The position numbers were made by a program, and so were the translations under genes. A stretch of 64,000 nucleotides of DNA from Mytilus edulis (lineage: Eukaryota; Mollusca; Bivalvia; Mytilida; Mytilidae), in the NCBI RefSeq assembly GCF_963676685.1, contig NC_092348.1:15474867-15538866 (forward strand), in the 5' to 3' direction. Positions 25,901 through 37,800 of this stretch are shown here, one piece after another. Under the pieces are notes generated by a model. It was not told where the DNA came from and did not search any database. It worked only from the letters and a program-made list of their open reading frames with translations. Numbering within the stretch: position 1 is the first letter of the stretch; the number at the start of each line of letters is the position of its first letter.

Positions 25901-28479
25901 AACTGCAATACCTTATATAGTATGAATAAATACATACTTTAATGAATATTGTTTAAAAAAAAAAATACAATAAATGTTTTCATTTGCAGAAAAAAAGGTT
26001 GAGATTTCCTTTTAATGTCAAATGTCACTTGTAAACCTGTCAACAATTAAGCACAGGATATACGTGTACATGTATACCAATGTACCATGATAAATATGTC
26101 TCTGTTCAACATGAAGATACAGTTTCCGCTCACATCTGACATATTACTTAATCTTCAGTTCACAGATATTATGTTAACATGTTAAAATCCATGTAAAATG
26201 CTTTACCTCATGTGCAGGCCCTGTATGTTTTCTTAATTCTCATATACACTATTAACATGTACAGTAACACCTACTTTGTACAAAATGTAGCATAAAAAGT
26301 GGTTGGGTTTTTTTTTTTTAACAATGATTTAGATCATTCAAAAATTATGCACAAAAGGGATAATATACTAAAGTACAAAAGTACAAAAAGTACAATTCAA
26401 AGTATTTTTGGCCAGTCAGAATGCTTGATTATCTCTCTTTCAAAATAATAACTTTCTGCAATTTTAGCCAATGAAAGAGTCGAGCAATTACATGCTATTT
26501 TTTAGCGGGTTTTTGTTTTTAGGGGGGGGTGGCTAAAACAAGTCCTGCACATTGTTAGAGCTGTACATTTTAGCTCCTTATACTGATATTTTTTGGCCTA
26601 TAAATTGTATTACACTTTAAGATAAAATGGCCAATGCTTTAGCATACACTCTCCTTGTTACAAATGTTCTAACTAGAGTGTTTTTTCTACACTGTTCTTT
26701 CTTCTTCCAATGTTATCATTTACTTTCATATTTATATATATCCCTTCTCATTATAAGGGAAAATAATCCAGAAACATCCAAATTTAATATGTTGTTATTT
26801 GAAAAGAGTATTGAGTTTTAAATTATAAACTTCTCCAGGAATTTCATAAAAGTATGTACTATTCATTTTCGTAGTTAAATTATTTTTGATGATCTTGATG
26901 CATTTAAACCCTTCACATTAATATGTTATTCAATTTGATTTGTACAAAATGATTAATTTTAAGAATCTTGTAAAATAATTGGAAAAAAGAGCCCTGCAGA
27001 ATTCCTAACCATCAAATATAAGGGGGAAGTAACTCATGTTTTTTTTCTAATCCAAACTTTTCTATTGAAAAATTTTGACCAAAAACTGATTTTTAAAGGT
27101 TAATAACTATAATCAGATAATCTTATACACAATTTTATTTAGGGAATGTTTTTTCCATTCTTTTTATATTAATTTTTAAGGTCCAATGAGTTTGGAATTA
27201 CAGTATTTTAAATTGTACTTTGAGTATAAAACAGAGGTGATACATCACTGATACATACCAATTGCAAAGGGACATTAAAGCAAAGTAAAGAGAATTGTAC
27301 TTTAATGATTGTGTTTACCAATTGTAATCTTACTTAGAATAAGCTATAATGTACTATAATGTAACTGAACTGCAGGATTATTCTGACATTCATTTATTTA
27401 TAGTATAAATTATACTTTATAAATGATAAAAGTAATTCACAAGGAATTTAAAAGAGGTTTTACTTATAAATTATTTTTACTAGAGTACATGTAAGACTGA
27501 AGTGCAAAAAGTTTGATTGCAAATTTCAGTAATAATCCAAAAATTATAATATTTTACAAGCTTTTATTTACATTTAACAGTTATTACTGAAGGATTTGTA
27601 TAATGTCACTCTACAAATCCTTGGTTAACTATAAAAAATGTAAACATCTGTATTTCATTTGACTGTCAGACACACCAGAGGTATCCTAGCCAATGAATAC
27701 ATATAAAACTATTTTAAAGATGCCATTAATTTAATGGTGTGAGCCCTGAGACAAATACATTTAGCCACTTGTCCCAGGTAAGAGTATAGAAAAGCCAGTT
27801 TATATAAATAGTTTGGCTTGTAGCAAAAAAAACAAGGATGGTTAAAGCGTTAACAATTTACAATGGTTTCGATTTCCGTAAACAACAGGGAATTTGACAC
27901 ATAACTTTAATATTTGTTCATTATTAGCAATTGAAATTAATCAGTTAACGTAGCAAGTAACAAATACCACCTTATTATGATGCAATTGATTTGTACTTTT
28001 CACAATATTTATAAACATTGATATTTTCACCGTCGTGGTCCAGTTGTATCCCTGTAAACAAACCAACTTACCGTAGCCGAACATATTTCTGTTTTGTCCA
28101 GATAAATTTTGTGTACTTCCCATCGTCTTAAATATCTGGAGTTCATAATCTTACTGACAATTGTTCGTGTGTGATTTAATTTACAAATTGGGATATCTCC
28201 TTCATTAATTAATTTATAACGCGGTCCCTGAATCGGTTTTGTGTTTACTGAATTCTGTGAAATCAAACTACTGAAACTCGTTCCGCTGTCATTTCTTTCA
28301 AAGATTCGTCTATTTTCGAGAGGTGTTATCTCACAATCCTCATCTTCCTCCTCCTCATCATCGTCCTCAACATTGTCTCTTTCCTCTTCATCATGTTCAT
28401 CGTCATTTGAAATGTTGATCGTAGGCGCATCATCGGCTGTGCTATCCTCGCACACATCTGCGATCCCGATGGTCGCCAT
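19870..28479 (-). CDS. CMIP: CMIP (c-Maf-inducing protein) homologue, 5' part: exons 1 and 2
   Basis: Vertebrate CMIP is a cytoplasmic adaptor with an N-terminal PH-like domain and C-terminal leucine-rich repeats. Two exons here match its N-terminal region in order and strand. Exon 1 (28479-28072, 136 codons) has an acidic, low-complexity leader (about residues 26-50). Then, from residue 88, YKLINEGDIPICKLNHTRT and SRYLRRWEVHK match the start of the vertebrate PH-like region. Exon 2 (19998-19870, 43 codons) reads PTGMMDSSVLYSSIEDVHIV and ends TIPDGSLLMQ, again collinear with the vertebrate protein. Junctions: donor ACG|GTAAGT, acceptor ATTTTCAG|CCA, donor CAG|GTTTGT, all phase 0. The ATG at 28479 has a good context (AACATGG); the frame stays open upstream to a stop at 28588 but has no earlier ATG. 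The remaining exons (rest of the PH-like domain and the LRRs) were not found at lower coordinates and presumably lie before base 1. Confidence 0.93.
20451..20546 (+). repeat. 48-bp tandem repeat, two copies
   Basis: CAATAATCTGGACATAATTA ... CATCTTTA, units starting at 20451 and 20499, one mismatch (TTCAAC/TTTAAC). Confidence 0.95.
20874..21423. mobile_element. Non-autonomous Mutator-like element, 550 bp, in CMIP intron 1
   Basis: Inverted termini begin CATCTTCGCTAGCCAAGGGT at both ends and are near-identical for about 52 bp (one mismatch). Flanks GGTTTGAGG (20865-20873) and GGTTTTAGG (21424-21432) match at 8 of 9 bases. The centre contains no supported coding sequence. Confidence 0.8.
22163..23530 (+). 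mobile_element. Repeat family A, copy 1 (pearl/HINE-like, two core units)
   Basis: Starts with the near-palindrome AGAGGCTCTCAAGAGCCTGT then GCTCACCT. Two ~560-bp core units follow (from about 22400 and 22965), each with AACTCCT...GGGGTCAACTGAC, ATTCAAGAT(T/A)ATAACC, GGTTGACCGGGTCA and ATGATTGTGGCCAAGTTTGG. An ACGACGG/ACGCCAG-rich stretch (23428-23485) follows, then the hairpin CTTGGCCATTTGGGCCAG. It ends AGGTGAGC, the inverse of the 5' motif. No coding frame. Confidence 0.8.
22778..22858 (+). repeat. 27-bp tandem triplication inside family A copy 1
   Basis: CCGAACACAATTTTTAAACT followed by AGATACC, three times in a row; other family A copies have this segment once. Confidence 0.92.
24117..24288. 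mobile_element. Poly-G/C MITE of the CAGTGGCGGATCCAG family in CMIP intron 1
   Basis: Starts CAGGGGCGGATGCAGG and ends CCTGGATCCGCCACTG; flanked by CAATT on both sides (24112-24116, 24289-24293). Inserted opposite in orientation to the 11696 copy, judging by its internal phrase and C run. Confidence 0.85.
24294..28071. other. Remainder of CMIP intron 1
   Basis: AT-rich. Contains fragments of the dispersed repeat with GTTGTCTCATTGGCAAT (25075-25100) and its inverse AATGAGACAACTCTC (25730-25745). No coding sequence seen between these and exon 1. Confidence 0.6.
28072..28479 (-). CDS. CMIP: CMIP homologue, coding exon 1
   Basis: First coding exon, 408 bp. The first ~87 residues are a divergent leader rich in Asp/Glu with a run of mostly acidic codons around 28330-28400. 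I cannot align this leader to the vertebrate leader. The last ~49 residues are the strongly conserved start of the PH-like region. It ends in a consensus donor (GTAAGT, 28071-28066). Confidence 0.92.
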
Positions 28480-28696
28480 GTTCACTAGTTCACCGTTTTC
28501 GACAATATTTTCCCCTGTTACTCCACTAAAAGCCACTAAAGGGTTACAATATCTGTAAATACAAGCCAGCTTGATCGTTTTCCGGTGTCAACCGTTATGA
28601 AACTGTCGTACTTCTTACATTATCCACGAATATATCTCCATTAATTGATGGAATACACAGCCATTGTGATTCTAATACACATCCAATATTGTCCAT

Positions 28697-28706
28697 ATCA
28701 CGTGAC
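28697..28706 (+). promoter_or_regulatory. Palindromic E-box upstream of CMIP exon 1
   Basis: ATCACGTGAC, containing the palindrome TCACGTGA, about 220 bp upstream of the CMIP ATG, with a CCAAT (28683-28687) nearby. Likely promoter-proximal by position only. Confidence 0.3.
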
Positions 28707-29066
28707 TAGTGACGTGAAACGGGACATTGTTTTCATATTTAGCATAATGTGTATTCATTGTATCCAAGTAAATTTCTCTGTAAATCAAAAGTTATCATTG
28801 TAATTATTGTAATCAATTTTAATTAAATTTTATTTTGTCTTAAAAATATATTACAGTTAGTTTAAATCATAGTTGTTAAATAATTGCGGCCCTCCAGCTC
28901 CTACGCACATGAGGGTAAAATTATAAGAAAACACAAGTTAAAATGCAATTTTAGATATATCGTCGAACTTCATAGTATAACACCAAAATTAAGCCAGATA
29001 ATGACTTATTCAATTATGTAACTTATCATCTAAAAGCTAAAAGAGTGTAAACATGTTTATAATATA

Positions 29067-29275
29067 TAACCCCGTCGCATTTTTGCGCCTGTCCCAAGTC
29101 AGGATCGAGCCTCTGGCATGCCTATTTTTTTTTAGGGGCCAGCTGAAGAACGTCTCCGGGTGCTGGAGTTTCGTGCATTGAAGACCCAGTTGGTGGACTT
29201 CGGCTTTGGTCTACTCTTTGGTCGAGCTGTTGTCTCTTTGACAATTCTCAATTTTATACTCTCCATATTGTTTCT
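29067..29275 (+). repeat. Dispersed repeat fragment
   Basis: GCATTTTTGCGCCTGTCCCA, AGTCAGGA and GAGCTGTTGTCTCTTTGACA are phrases I recognise as common in mussel sequence; family identity not known to me. Confidence 0.5.
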
Positions 29276-31037
29276 ACAATTGAATGAAAGTTTGGACTGT
29301 GCTTTCTAGTTTAACAATAACTGATGACCACGTAGCATTCAAAGCAGAAAAATGGGCTGAATCATTATTTGTCAATAGACATGCTATAATTCAATATATG
29401 CGATGCCTCTTCTTAATTATTTACTCTAAGCTGAGCCTACTATGATCTAAGCGATACACACTTAAAGGACCCCATTGAAAATAAAAACGGAAACGCTTTC
29501 AATCGGTTTGTCATTGGAAAGGATATCTCTTAACTCTCATTGCATTTTAGCCTTGACAAATGTTATATTTCACATATGCACATCTTATCAAACTATATTG
29601 GTATAAATACTTGATTTCGATCACTAAATCAATTTTACCCTTTTACCTTTACGAGGCGTGTAGAATATTGATTGGAAATAGCCGGTTTTTAGAGTTTTCA
29701 TGTCAAACGTATAAAACGGAAAGAAATTCTTACAAAAATAGTATATATAAAAAAGTCTAAGTGGAACGATCACTCCGATACCTCTGTCAGATGACCTAGA
29801 GTTCATGTTTTCCAGGTCATTCAAAATAAAAAAAACGACAAAAAGGGTGTAAATTCTGTATTTATTTTCTATTATTATGTAACCAGGCTATATAGTGAAT
29901 TTTAAGAAAGTCACTTCTCAGGCAAAAAGGTGAAAATAGTTGCATGTATAACTTGATGATACATGCTCCAGTGTAACCATATTGATTATTCACTTAATTC
30001 TGGACTTGCACATTTATCTATCAGTCCAAGCTGAGAATAATTTTTAATTTTTAATAAAATTACTATATTCTTACCTGTGAGGCAGCACACCATCGACAAA
30101 AATAACAAAAAGAAATATTAAGCAGTCAATATACATTGAATAAAGGGAGATACATTAGCACGATCACATTTCCATGGTAGTTATAGCGGTGCAGACTAGA
30201 TTTCATTTGGCTGAGTACATGATTTAAAAAAGTGGCGAGGTATACGTCAACGCCAGAGACAGCATCACAACTACCCAAAACTAATGACATCAAACATTCC
30301 AAATAACAACTAAATAAGATATGAAATATGTTAAGACAACAATTGACGAGGTCCTGGTACCGGGACGGGTACACGAGTATTAATCTCGATTGATGGACTG
30401 TCAAACACGGAATTTCAGAACAGACAATCAAAACCAGTATACTTATCGTTGAAGGGAAAGCACTCTAATCTAACTGAACAAACAAATTTGAAAACGAATT
30501 TATATAAATAAAAAAAAGGAGATGCCATGTGGTATAATTGCCAATGAGACAACTATCCGCCAAAGTTCAAAGTTCAAATGAATTTATACCGTTTAAAAAA
30601 ATATCGAAGTTGCAGTAAGCCAGCGAGTCAATAGCAAAAATATTGTTACATATAAAATATCATAGTGTCTTTTTGGAGAATCGAAGGAGATGGTTTCGAC
30701 CAATGATAATTTGAAATAAGAATTTGTATATTTCGTAATTCTTTGCGAAATTAACGTGTAATCTACACATTTATTCTTTGATTTTCCGGATATTTGAATT
30801 GCAAAATATCGGAAACTAAAAATGATAAGTGGATCGTATTTTCAAAATTCAAATGCAGTTTCTCGTGCCAAAGTTACAAGTCTATACCATTTATATAACT
30901 GTCTATTATCTTAACTTAAGTACAAAAACTAACTTACACTTTATTTGAAATTGTAACCGATAGCAAGACTTGCTAAGAATTTTAAACGTTATATATGACG
31001 TTACATGTATATGAAAAAAATTGGATGAATGTCGCAC

Positions 31038-31076
31038 AGGCACTTGTCTCGGATTTTTTTTCTGAGACAAGTGCCT
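31038..31076. repeat. Perfect 13-bp stem hairpin
   Basis: AGGCACTTGTCTC and GAGACAAGTGCCT separated by a 13-nt T-rich loop. Confidence 0.85.
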
Positions 31077-31590
31077 CTGGAATTTCGGTTCACATAGCAT
31101 TTTTAAAACCCTTATTCATCATATTCAAACGTTTAATCTCGGTTTTGTTTTGAATTCCCGTATATAAGCCTACCGCATCTTTTCATACATAATTTTCATG
31201 GTTTTGGATAAGAATGTTTAGCTAAGCGATCCTGAAATTCTTCAGAAATTGTGTGCTGAGAAACAAATGCGTGACGTCATGGTAATTAGCCTCTATCATT
31301 TTGACACGCCCACATATAAATACCTAGTATATTTAATTTTTACTACTGTTACTCGTTTTAAAAATCATTATCTTCATAACAAACCATAAATAAATGAATA
31401 AATTGCCCTGTATTTCTAATAGATCGAACATTCATCTAGTGCTTCGTGATTTAAGTGCCCACCGTTTCGTGACACTGTAGATCTAAAAATAAAAACCTTT
31501 CCGCTTCGACTATTGTCAATTTTTACGTGATATTTGCGCACGATATAAAAACTAACACAAAGAAACTGACTTGAATGCTTAAAATAGATA

Positions 31591-34500
31591 CACGGTGGGT
31601 ATGGTTGTCCTGCGAGAGAACGTTCTGCGCTGGTGATTCGGTCCTGACGGGTGCTGGTGATCAATGCAAAAATGTAAACAAAGACGAAACTGATGATTTA
31701 TGACGTTTTCACTCATAAAAAATGGAAGAAAACAGTTGAGATTTTTCAATTTTGTTTCCTATGGGTTCATATGTAAACCTTTAAAAAGTTGACCCTATAA
31801 ACTGTTTCAGTAAGCGTAACACAAAAATGCTCATTTTCAGAAAATCTAGAACTGAAAAAATAAAACAAAAATGCTCATAGAGTCCGCTTTCTATACCGCA
31901 AACCACACGACAAAACTATTTTGTGAAAAAACATTGCAATTAATTAAAATTTAGCATTTTCTCAATTTATTCATGTCCTGATACTGTGCTGGTGGGTCCT
32001 GATACGGTGCTGGTGATTTTGGATAAGAAGTTGGTCATATTTGAAACAAATGTTACAAAATCAATAAAATTGGGCAGATAATTGTTGTCAATAGGATCTA
32101 TGACTGCTATTTTAGCTCTTGTGCATCCATTTGGCTGTTTAATATGTGTTTTCAAATGATCGTAACTTGTATTACATAATTACATAAAAGGGCAACATCT
32201 TTCGTCCAATATCAGATAACAATATATAGTATCTAAAATAAGAATAGTTTTATTAAGATATTAAATGCCTCTTACATTGATGCTTCACCAATGATCAAAG
32301 CCCATGCCGCATAGACATGTTTGTTAGCGCTCCGCATACCCCTCCCCACTTCCACCCAACCAACCCTCCTCATTTCCTCCTTCATTGTTACAGTGGTGTA
32401 CCAACACAATAACTTATCACATAAAATAATAACACAAAGACACACATTATTGAACAACGAATGCTCGCAGGTACTGAAAGCTAGTTCAAAGCCGCATTTC
32501 AACTAATAGATAAACCATGTTCTCATATACAAAAATCCAAATCGTGTCGATTAAAAAAGTCTCAAAACTTAAGTTCACATTTTAATGTTTGATGAAGCAG
32601 AACTTTAAAAGTGTGCAGTGAATCTTGTGCTCACAACAGTTATTGTCATAATTATGTTTACATAAGACTTATAAAGGAATTAAGAATTAAGGTACCAAGA
32701 AATATTTTACAGTTCAATATAATGATCATGAATGGAAGGAAATGGTACGGAAGTTTACATAGGACAAAAAGAAATTGATAGTATTTTTTGGCGACAGACT
32801 TAAACGATTCTTTGCATTATATAGTACAGCTCTTCTATAAAAGCATGCAAAAAAAAACTTTGATTGACTTGCTTGCTATGTTTTCTTGGATGTTTTCAAA
32901 CAATAGGTAGGCGGAGTTTCAATACATACTGGGATTTGATTGGACAAATACAAACTGACAGGAATTGAAGTTAATATTTAGTCCAAAAAAATTCTAGTAT
33001 ATAGTAAACAGACTACTTACCTGTAGTTTACAAACATCCAAAGAATCATAGCAAGCAATTTGATCAATGGTTTGCTTTGCATATGTTTATAGAAGAGCTG
33101 TAAATTCTAAAAAGAAAATTCTTGTTGTCGTAGATGGTTAAATTCTCAACAAAATCTCAATAACTTTGTTGGAACAAATAAAGGTTTTAAATCAAATTTT
33201 CGTGAACTTTTTAGCTTCCACCCTGACGAGGCATGTTAGCTGTTCGTATGCTTTTGCACCTGACGCACGGAAACTTTCACATTTCCATCTTCTTTTCTGA
33301 AATATTTTACCCAGCTCATATACTTGACAGGATTGTTATCCTAGTAAAAGGTGTAACCAAACACAAGTTAAAATTCCACAATACTATATAATTCATTTTA
33401 TGTGTCAATTTGTTCGAAAAAAGTCGAAAAGAAGAGAGTTTTTTTAATGTCATGATTATCTGTCGCTTTCTAGATCTATGCTTAGCATTTATTTTAGATG
33501 ACATGGACTCCTCACCCTGGTGACCCTGCTGCCTTTCATAACTTTATCCGTATACATATATTAATACATAAACAAAAGGCTGCAACTGGTATTTTTGTAT
33601 TTAAAATGATTCGTTGTAACGAGAATATTTGTGGTGAATGGAAACTGTGAGGGTCAAAATCTTAAATTGCTTATAAATGTTGCTGGACCCAGTTTCGTTA
33701 CCTGATCTGAATTTTCTGAAATGTGCAAGGTAGATCGACATTGGCCTTTTGATTTTTTTCACTCGGTAAGTTTTGCCCTAATTGCTTGAATTTTTGCAAT
33801 ATTAAAGCCGATTTCAATGAATGTGTAGACAAAGTGAATATCTTTGGTTATCTTGCTTGCTGAACAGAAAAGTCATTGTTAGGTTATGTAAACTACCCTA
33901 CTTTAAGAGAAGACTAGTCCGACAAATGACACATCTTTCTGTCAGTAGGACCAGGCTACTTCGAAAGGAGGGTAGTACACCTTACCTAACAATGACGTCA
34001 CCGTGTTCAGCTAACAAGCAAGCTAACCAAAGATATTACCTTTGCCTACATACTCAATGGAATCGGCTGTAACTAAAAACTCGAATACATTTTAACAGAC
34101 AGTGGTCATGTTTGTTGATGAATATTGTTTTTCCTAGATTCACTCTTGAAAAATCATTTGGTAACATTTGGTCAAGTAATTTCAGAAAAGATCTTTTTGT
34201 AATTGCGGACTCCAAGACAATACATGAACCTCACACGACCCCTCGACACAGGTGAGCTTATATATATGATCTTGCAAAATGATCGTAATCCCGAAAATCG
34301 TAAACATATTTTCTTATATTAAAAGGGGGCAAGAAGGGTTTCATTAACAGGCCAATAAATAAGATTACAGTTAATTTGAAAAAAAAATAGGGGTATTTTT
34401 TCTCTCATAATAACAGTAAACAGATTCACAACAATGTCAATTTCAAGAAAGCAGACAACAGTTAATTAGTCAATAACAGTACAGCATCAATGATCTTGAA

Positions 34501-34828
34501 TATATGCCACTTTTAACTAAAATATAAAGGCACAGAACCAGGACATAGGAGCACAGAACCAGGACCGTTTTTCTTATCACAAGCACAGCGTCAGGACAAT
34601 TCCGTTTAACGAACTTGCACGACTTTTGCAATATAATATTGTTGTAATATACTTTGCATGGTACTTATGACGCATCAGAGAAAAATTACGCAACAAAACA
34701 GTCGTTTTATTGCCGTTCTGATACAATGTAAACAAACCCACTAGCACAGAATCAGGACCCACCAGCACCTGACAGGACAAAATCACCAACACAGAACGTT
34801 CTCTCGCAGGACAACCATACCCACCGTG
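31591..34828. mobile_element. Non-autonomous Mutator-like element, 3.2 kb
   Basis: Inverted termini begin CACGGTGGGTATGGTTGTCC at 31591 and as the complement ending at 34828. The first 37 bp are identical and similarity continues to ~65 bp. Flanks AAATAGATA (31582-31590) and AGATAGATA (34829-34837) match at 8 of 9 positions, consistent with a 9-bp duplication. Short phrases of the type GGTGCTGGTGATT...GGTCCTGAT recur inside both ends (31640-31660, 31977-32020, 34510-34570, 34740-34790). No transposase frame was seen. A smaller inverted-repeat element (33806-34069) sits inside. Confidence 0.75.
33806..34069. repeat. Inverted-repeat (foldback) element nested in the 3.2 kb element
   Basis: The left arm from 33806 (AGCCGATTTCAATGAATGTG) and the right arm ending 34069 pair over roughly 100 bp with small indels, leaving a ~60-bp loop. 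It lies wholly inside 31591-34828. No clear target duplication. Confidence 0.7.
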
Positions 34829-34837
34829 AGATAGATA

Positions 34838-37800
34838 CTGACAATATTTAAATTCAACAGTAGTAAATTAGTGAGGCACAGTGAATGAGTGCATTTGAAA
34901 AAGAAAATATATAAATATTGTTTTTGTATATAAAACTGATAAGCAATAACAAAAGACGATAACAATGATTTACAACTACCAACATATGCTTTGCGATGCC
35001 AAGTGCATCTCTGGCAATATCAATTTTTTATCGACATAGGACGTCATATTAGCTGGAATATTATATTGTATTATATGTTGTCCGTCGGAGGCGCGGGACG
35101 TTTGCAATTTTTTATGCACATTTGCACTCTGTCTTTTATAGTAAAGACGTTTGTAATTTAATGGGCGTTTGCAATTTTTCATATGAGCTTTTCTTTTTAT
35201 TTTCTCAGGTCTTGCTTGTCGTTGTCTCCTCATGAGGTCTTTACGTGCACTTTATACATTGGATGTGAACGGAGGATTATTTAAGTCTGAGAAAAGTGAA
35301 TTATTTTATTGTTGTAATTTGCTTAGAACAGGCTTTCAGTACACGCGAGTAATATGTCTGGTCTTTTTGATAGCAGTTTCTTTGGTCAGTTTATGAGACG
35401 GATGCTTTCCAATTTATTTTGATAAGTTGCTCATATATTGTGATGTTACACACGTGTCTAAGGTTAGGTTGATATTGAGCGCCCAAAAAATATTTTCCCG
35501 CCACTTTCCGTTTATTTGACTGTTTAAAGTCATCGCTGGTTGCTGTCTGTCATGTTTGGTTTTTTTTTCTTTTTTTTTTTATATCATAAATCAACATTAT
35601 TTTGCGATATCTTTGCACATGAAGCTTTTACATTTATACTTTGAATCTAGATAAAGGAAAGTAGCTCATATAAAATACTTTTAAATAAGAGTAACATGAA
35701 GTAACTATACTCTTTATTACTAGATAAAAAAAAATCATCAACGCTAAATGAAATCACAATAATATTAACATTCTTCATTCATTTCAGAATTATGTTAATT
35801 CTATAGAAAAATGAAAAGGATGACATAACTGAACACTTTACCTCAGAAATTACAGTGGAAATGTCAAGATAATGTCCCCCGAAAATACATCAAATCAGTG
35901 ACAAATGTTTCGTGCTTGTAGACCTTGTCTTTCTGATGACAAGCGACAAGTAATGCCAATAATATAAGTCACATGATCTATTTATTGAGCTAAATTTACT
36001 TTTTTGGCAACGCAGATTTTAAGGTTTGCAAGACAATGTTTTGTTAACTAATCTATGTTGATCATCGTCATTTTGCTTCGTTTCTTAAGTTCTCTTTTAT
36101 ACCGTGGCTATTCTAACATCGAACTCAGACTTCGTTTAAAATGATGTTTACTTTGCATATTTCTGTGTGTTAGTCAAATAGAATCTTTCAAGTGCACATC
36201 CTAGTATTTTGTTTGGCCATGGCATTGTCAGTTTCTCTTCCGACTAAAATGACTTGTAAATGTCCTTCTTGAATCTTTGGTCTCTTTTCATTACTGTGCA
36301 CGCAATTATACGTTTATACATGTCATAGAAACGACACAATGACTGACAAGAAAGATCTCGTAATAAGTCTCTATACTTTGTGCGATACTAGGCGAAAGTG
36401 TACATACCTTATGGTCTGGTCAGGTGGCTATTTGTAAATTGCCGGTCACGTCTTATTTTCGCCCGCATAACAGTTATCTGCATATGTCTCCTCTAGCACG
36501 ACTTTAATGTGGACAGTAAATACCACAAGTCTTTGTGTTGACTATTGTATACGAAATACCTCAACTGTCAAAGATTCGGACCTGTTACCTAACACAAAGG
36601 ACACTTTGTGAAAATAACTCTATCTGTAGTATTTTCTTAGCAAATAGTAGTAGATCTTCTACTGTTGGTTAAAGGAACGTTAAAGATAGTCTGCATTTGG
36701 GGGCCTCGGTTGGTCAAAGTTGTCCCCTACTTTGACCTGGAGATCAATCTTTTGATATCTCTCTGGTTTGTCTGTTTCCACCGAATGGCCCGGTGGTTCT
36801 CTCCGAGTACTTCGGCTTCCTCCACCATAATAACAGACTTCCCGGTGTCCTACACGCTCCCTTGGGCGGTGTTGGGTGGGGATTGTTCTGGTGGTGGGAT
36901 AATATTGTAAAGGACACATCTCCATTAATCCTTAGGGAGTGTACATGGATCCGCTGTACCCTTGCAGTCAATCAAGGGGTGCGTCTTAATTGGCGGAATC
37001 TCAGTACATACATACATTGGTACAAAATCGTCTTCATAGCTATATAGGAAGTTATAAAACACTATGATTCTTTACTACACCTTGATATCTTCTACTTTTG
37101 TGATAAGGGTGAAAACAAATCAGTATTAAAACAAAACCAACGGAACTCATGTGTAATAGTGACCTGCTAAGCCCTCACCTGAATGACATAACCTAATAAG
37201 CAAAAGTAACCAACGTGATACCAATAAAATGTGACCTATTCATTAAATGAAACTTAGGCATTTATAGGACATTAAATGACGCTACCCTTAATTATTATTA
37301 AGATTAGAGCTGTGTTGTGTCTTTTACCAGAAAAAAAACCCTGTTCAATGTTGACTATTTAATGAACATAACCGTCTAGAAACAGTAGTAGCCTGGATCC
37401 CAAAAATGTTGTACAATCAGGGGTTTAATGTGTACAAATCAGGGGTTTATAAATGTTGTACACTCAGGGGTTTAATCATGTTAATGTCAACAACATACAT
37501 TGTTCGTGACAAATTAGAATATTTTTAGAACTAGAGTGAGAACACTAAAATATCTTGTCTTTTATGTTGAACATTGCTTTTATGTTGATAGGTCTAGATA
37601 TAAAGTTTTAGTACAAGTATCACAGTATCACATGAACATGTCTGATCCAAGTAAATAAGGTCAAGGTCATGATAAAAAACAAAGCTAGAAATACATGTAC
37701 ACCTATAATACAATAATTCCATACACCAAATATGTATGACCTTTTGCTTATAGTATAAAAGAAACATATCAAACCATAGAAATTCCATACTGACCAATGT

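Larger units (their letters stand above)
28480..31590. other. Upstream region of CMIP, intergenic
   Basis: Contains the presumed CMIP promoter next to exon 1, then a repeat fragment at 29067-29275 (GCATTTTTGCGCCTGTCCCA ... GTTGTCTCTTTGACAATTC), a fragment at 30515-30570 (TGCCAATGAGACAACTATCC) and a strong hairpin at 31038. No second gene recognised. Confidence 0.5.

Noticed and set aside
28241-28558. 105-codon frame with a long serine run opposite CMIP exon 1
   Set aside because: It is the antisense shadow of the acidic coding stretch of CMIP; (GAA/GAT)n read backwards gives poly-Ser.
30126-30431. 101-codon minus-strand frame upstream of CMIP
   Set aside because: No recognisable family, no splice partners, composition like the flanking non-coding DNA.
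36665-37047. Overlapping frames of 75-84 codons on both strands
   Set aside because: They arise from the relatively GC-rich SINE tail and its flank; no domain or exon structure.
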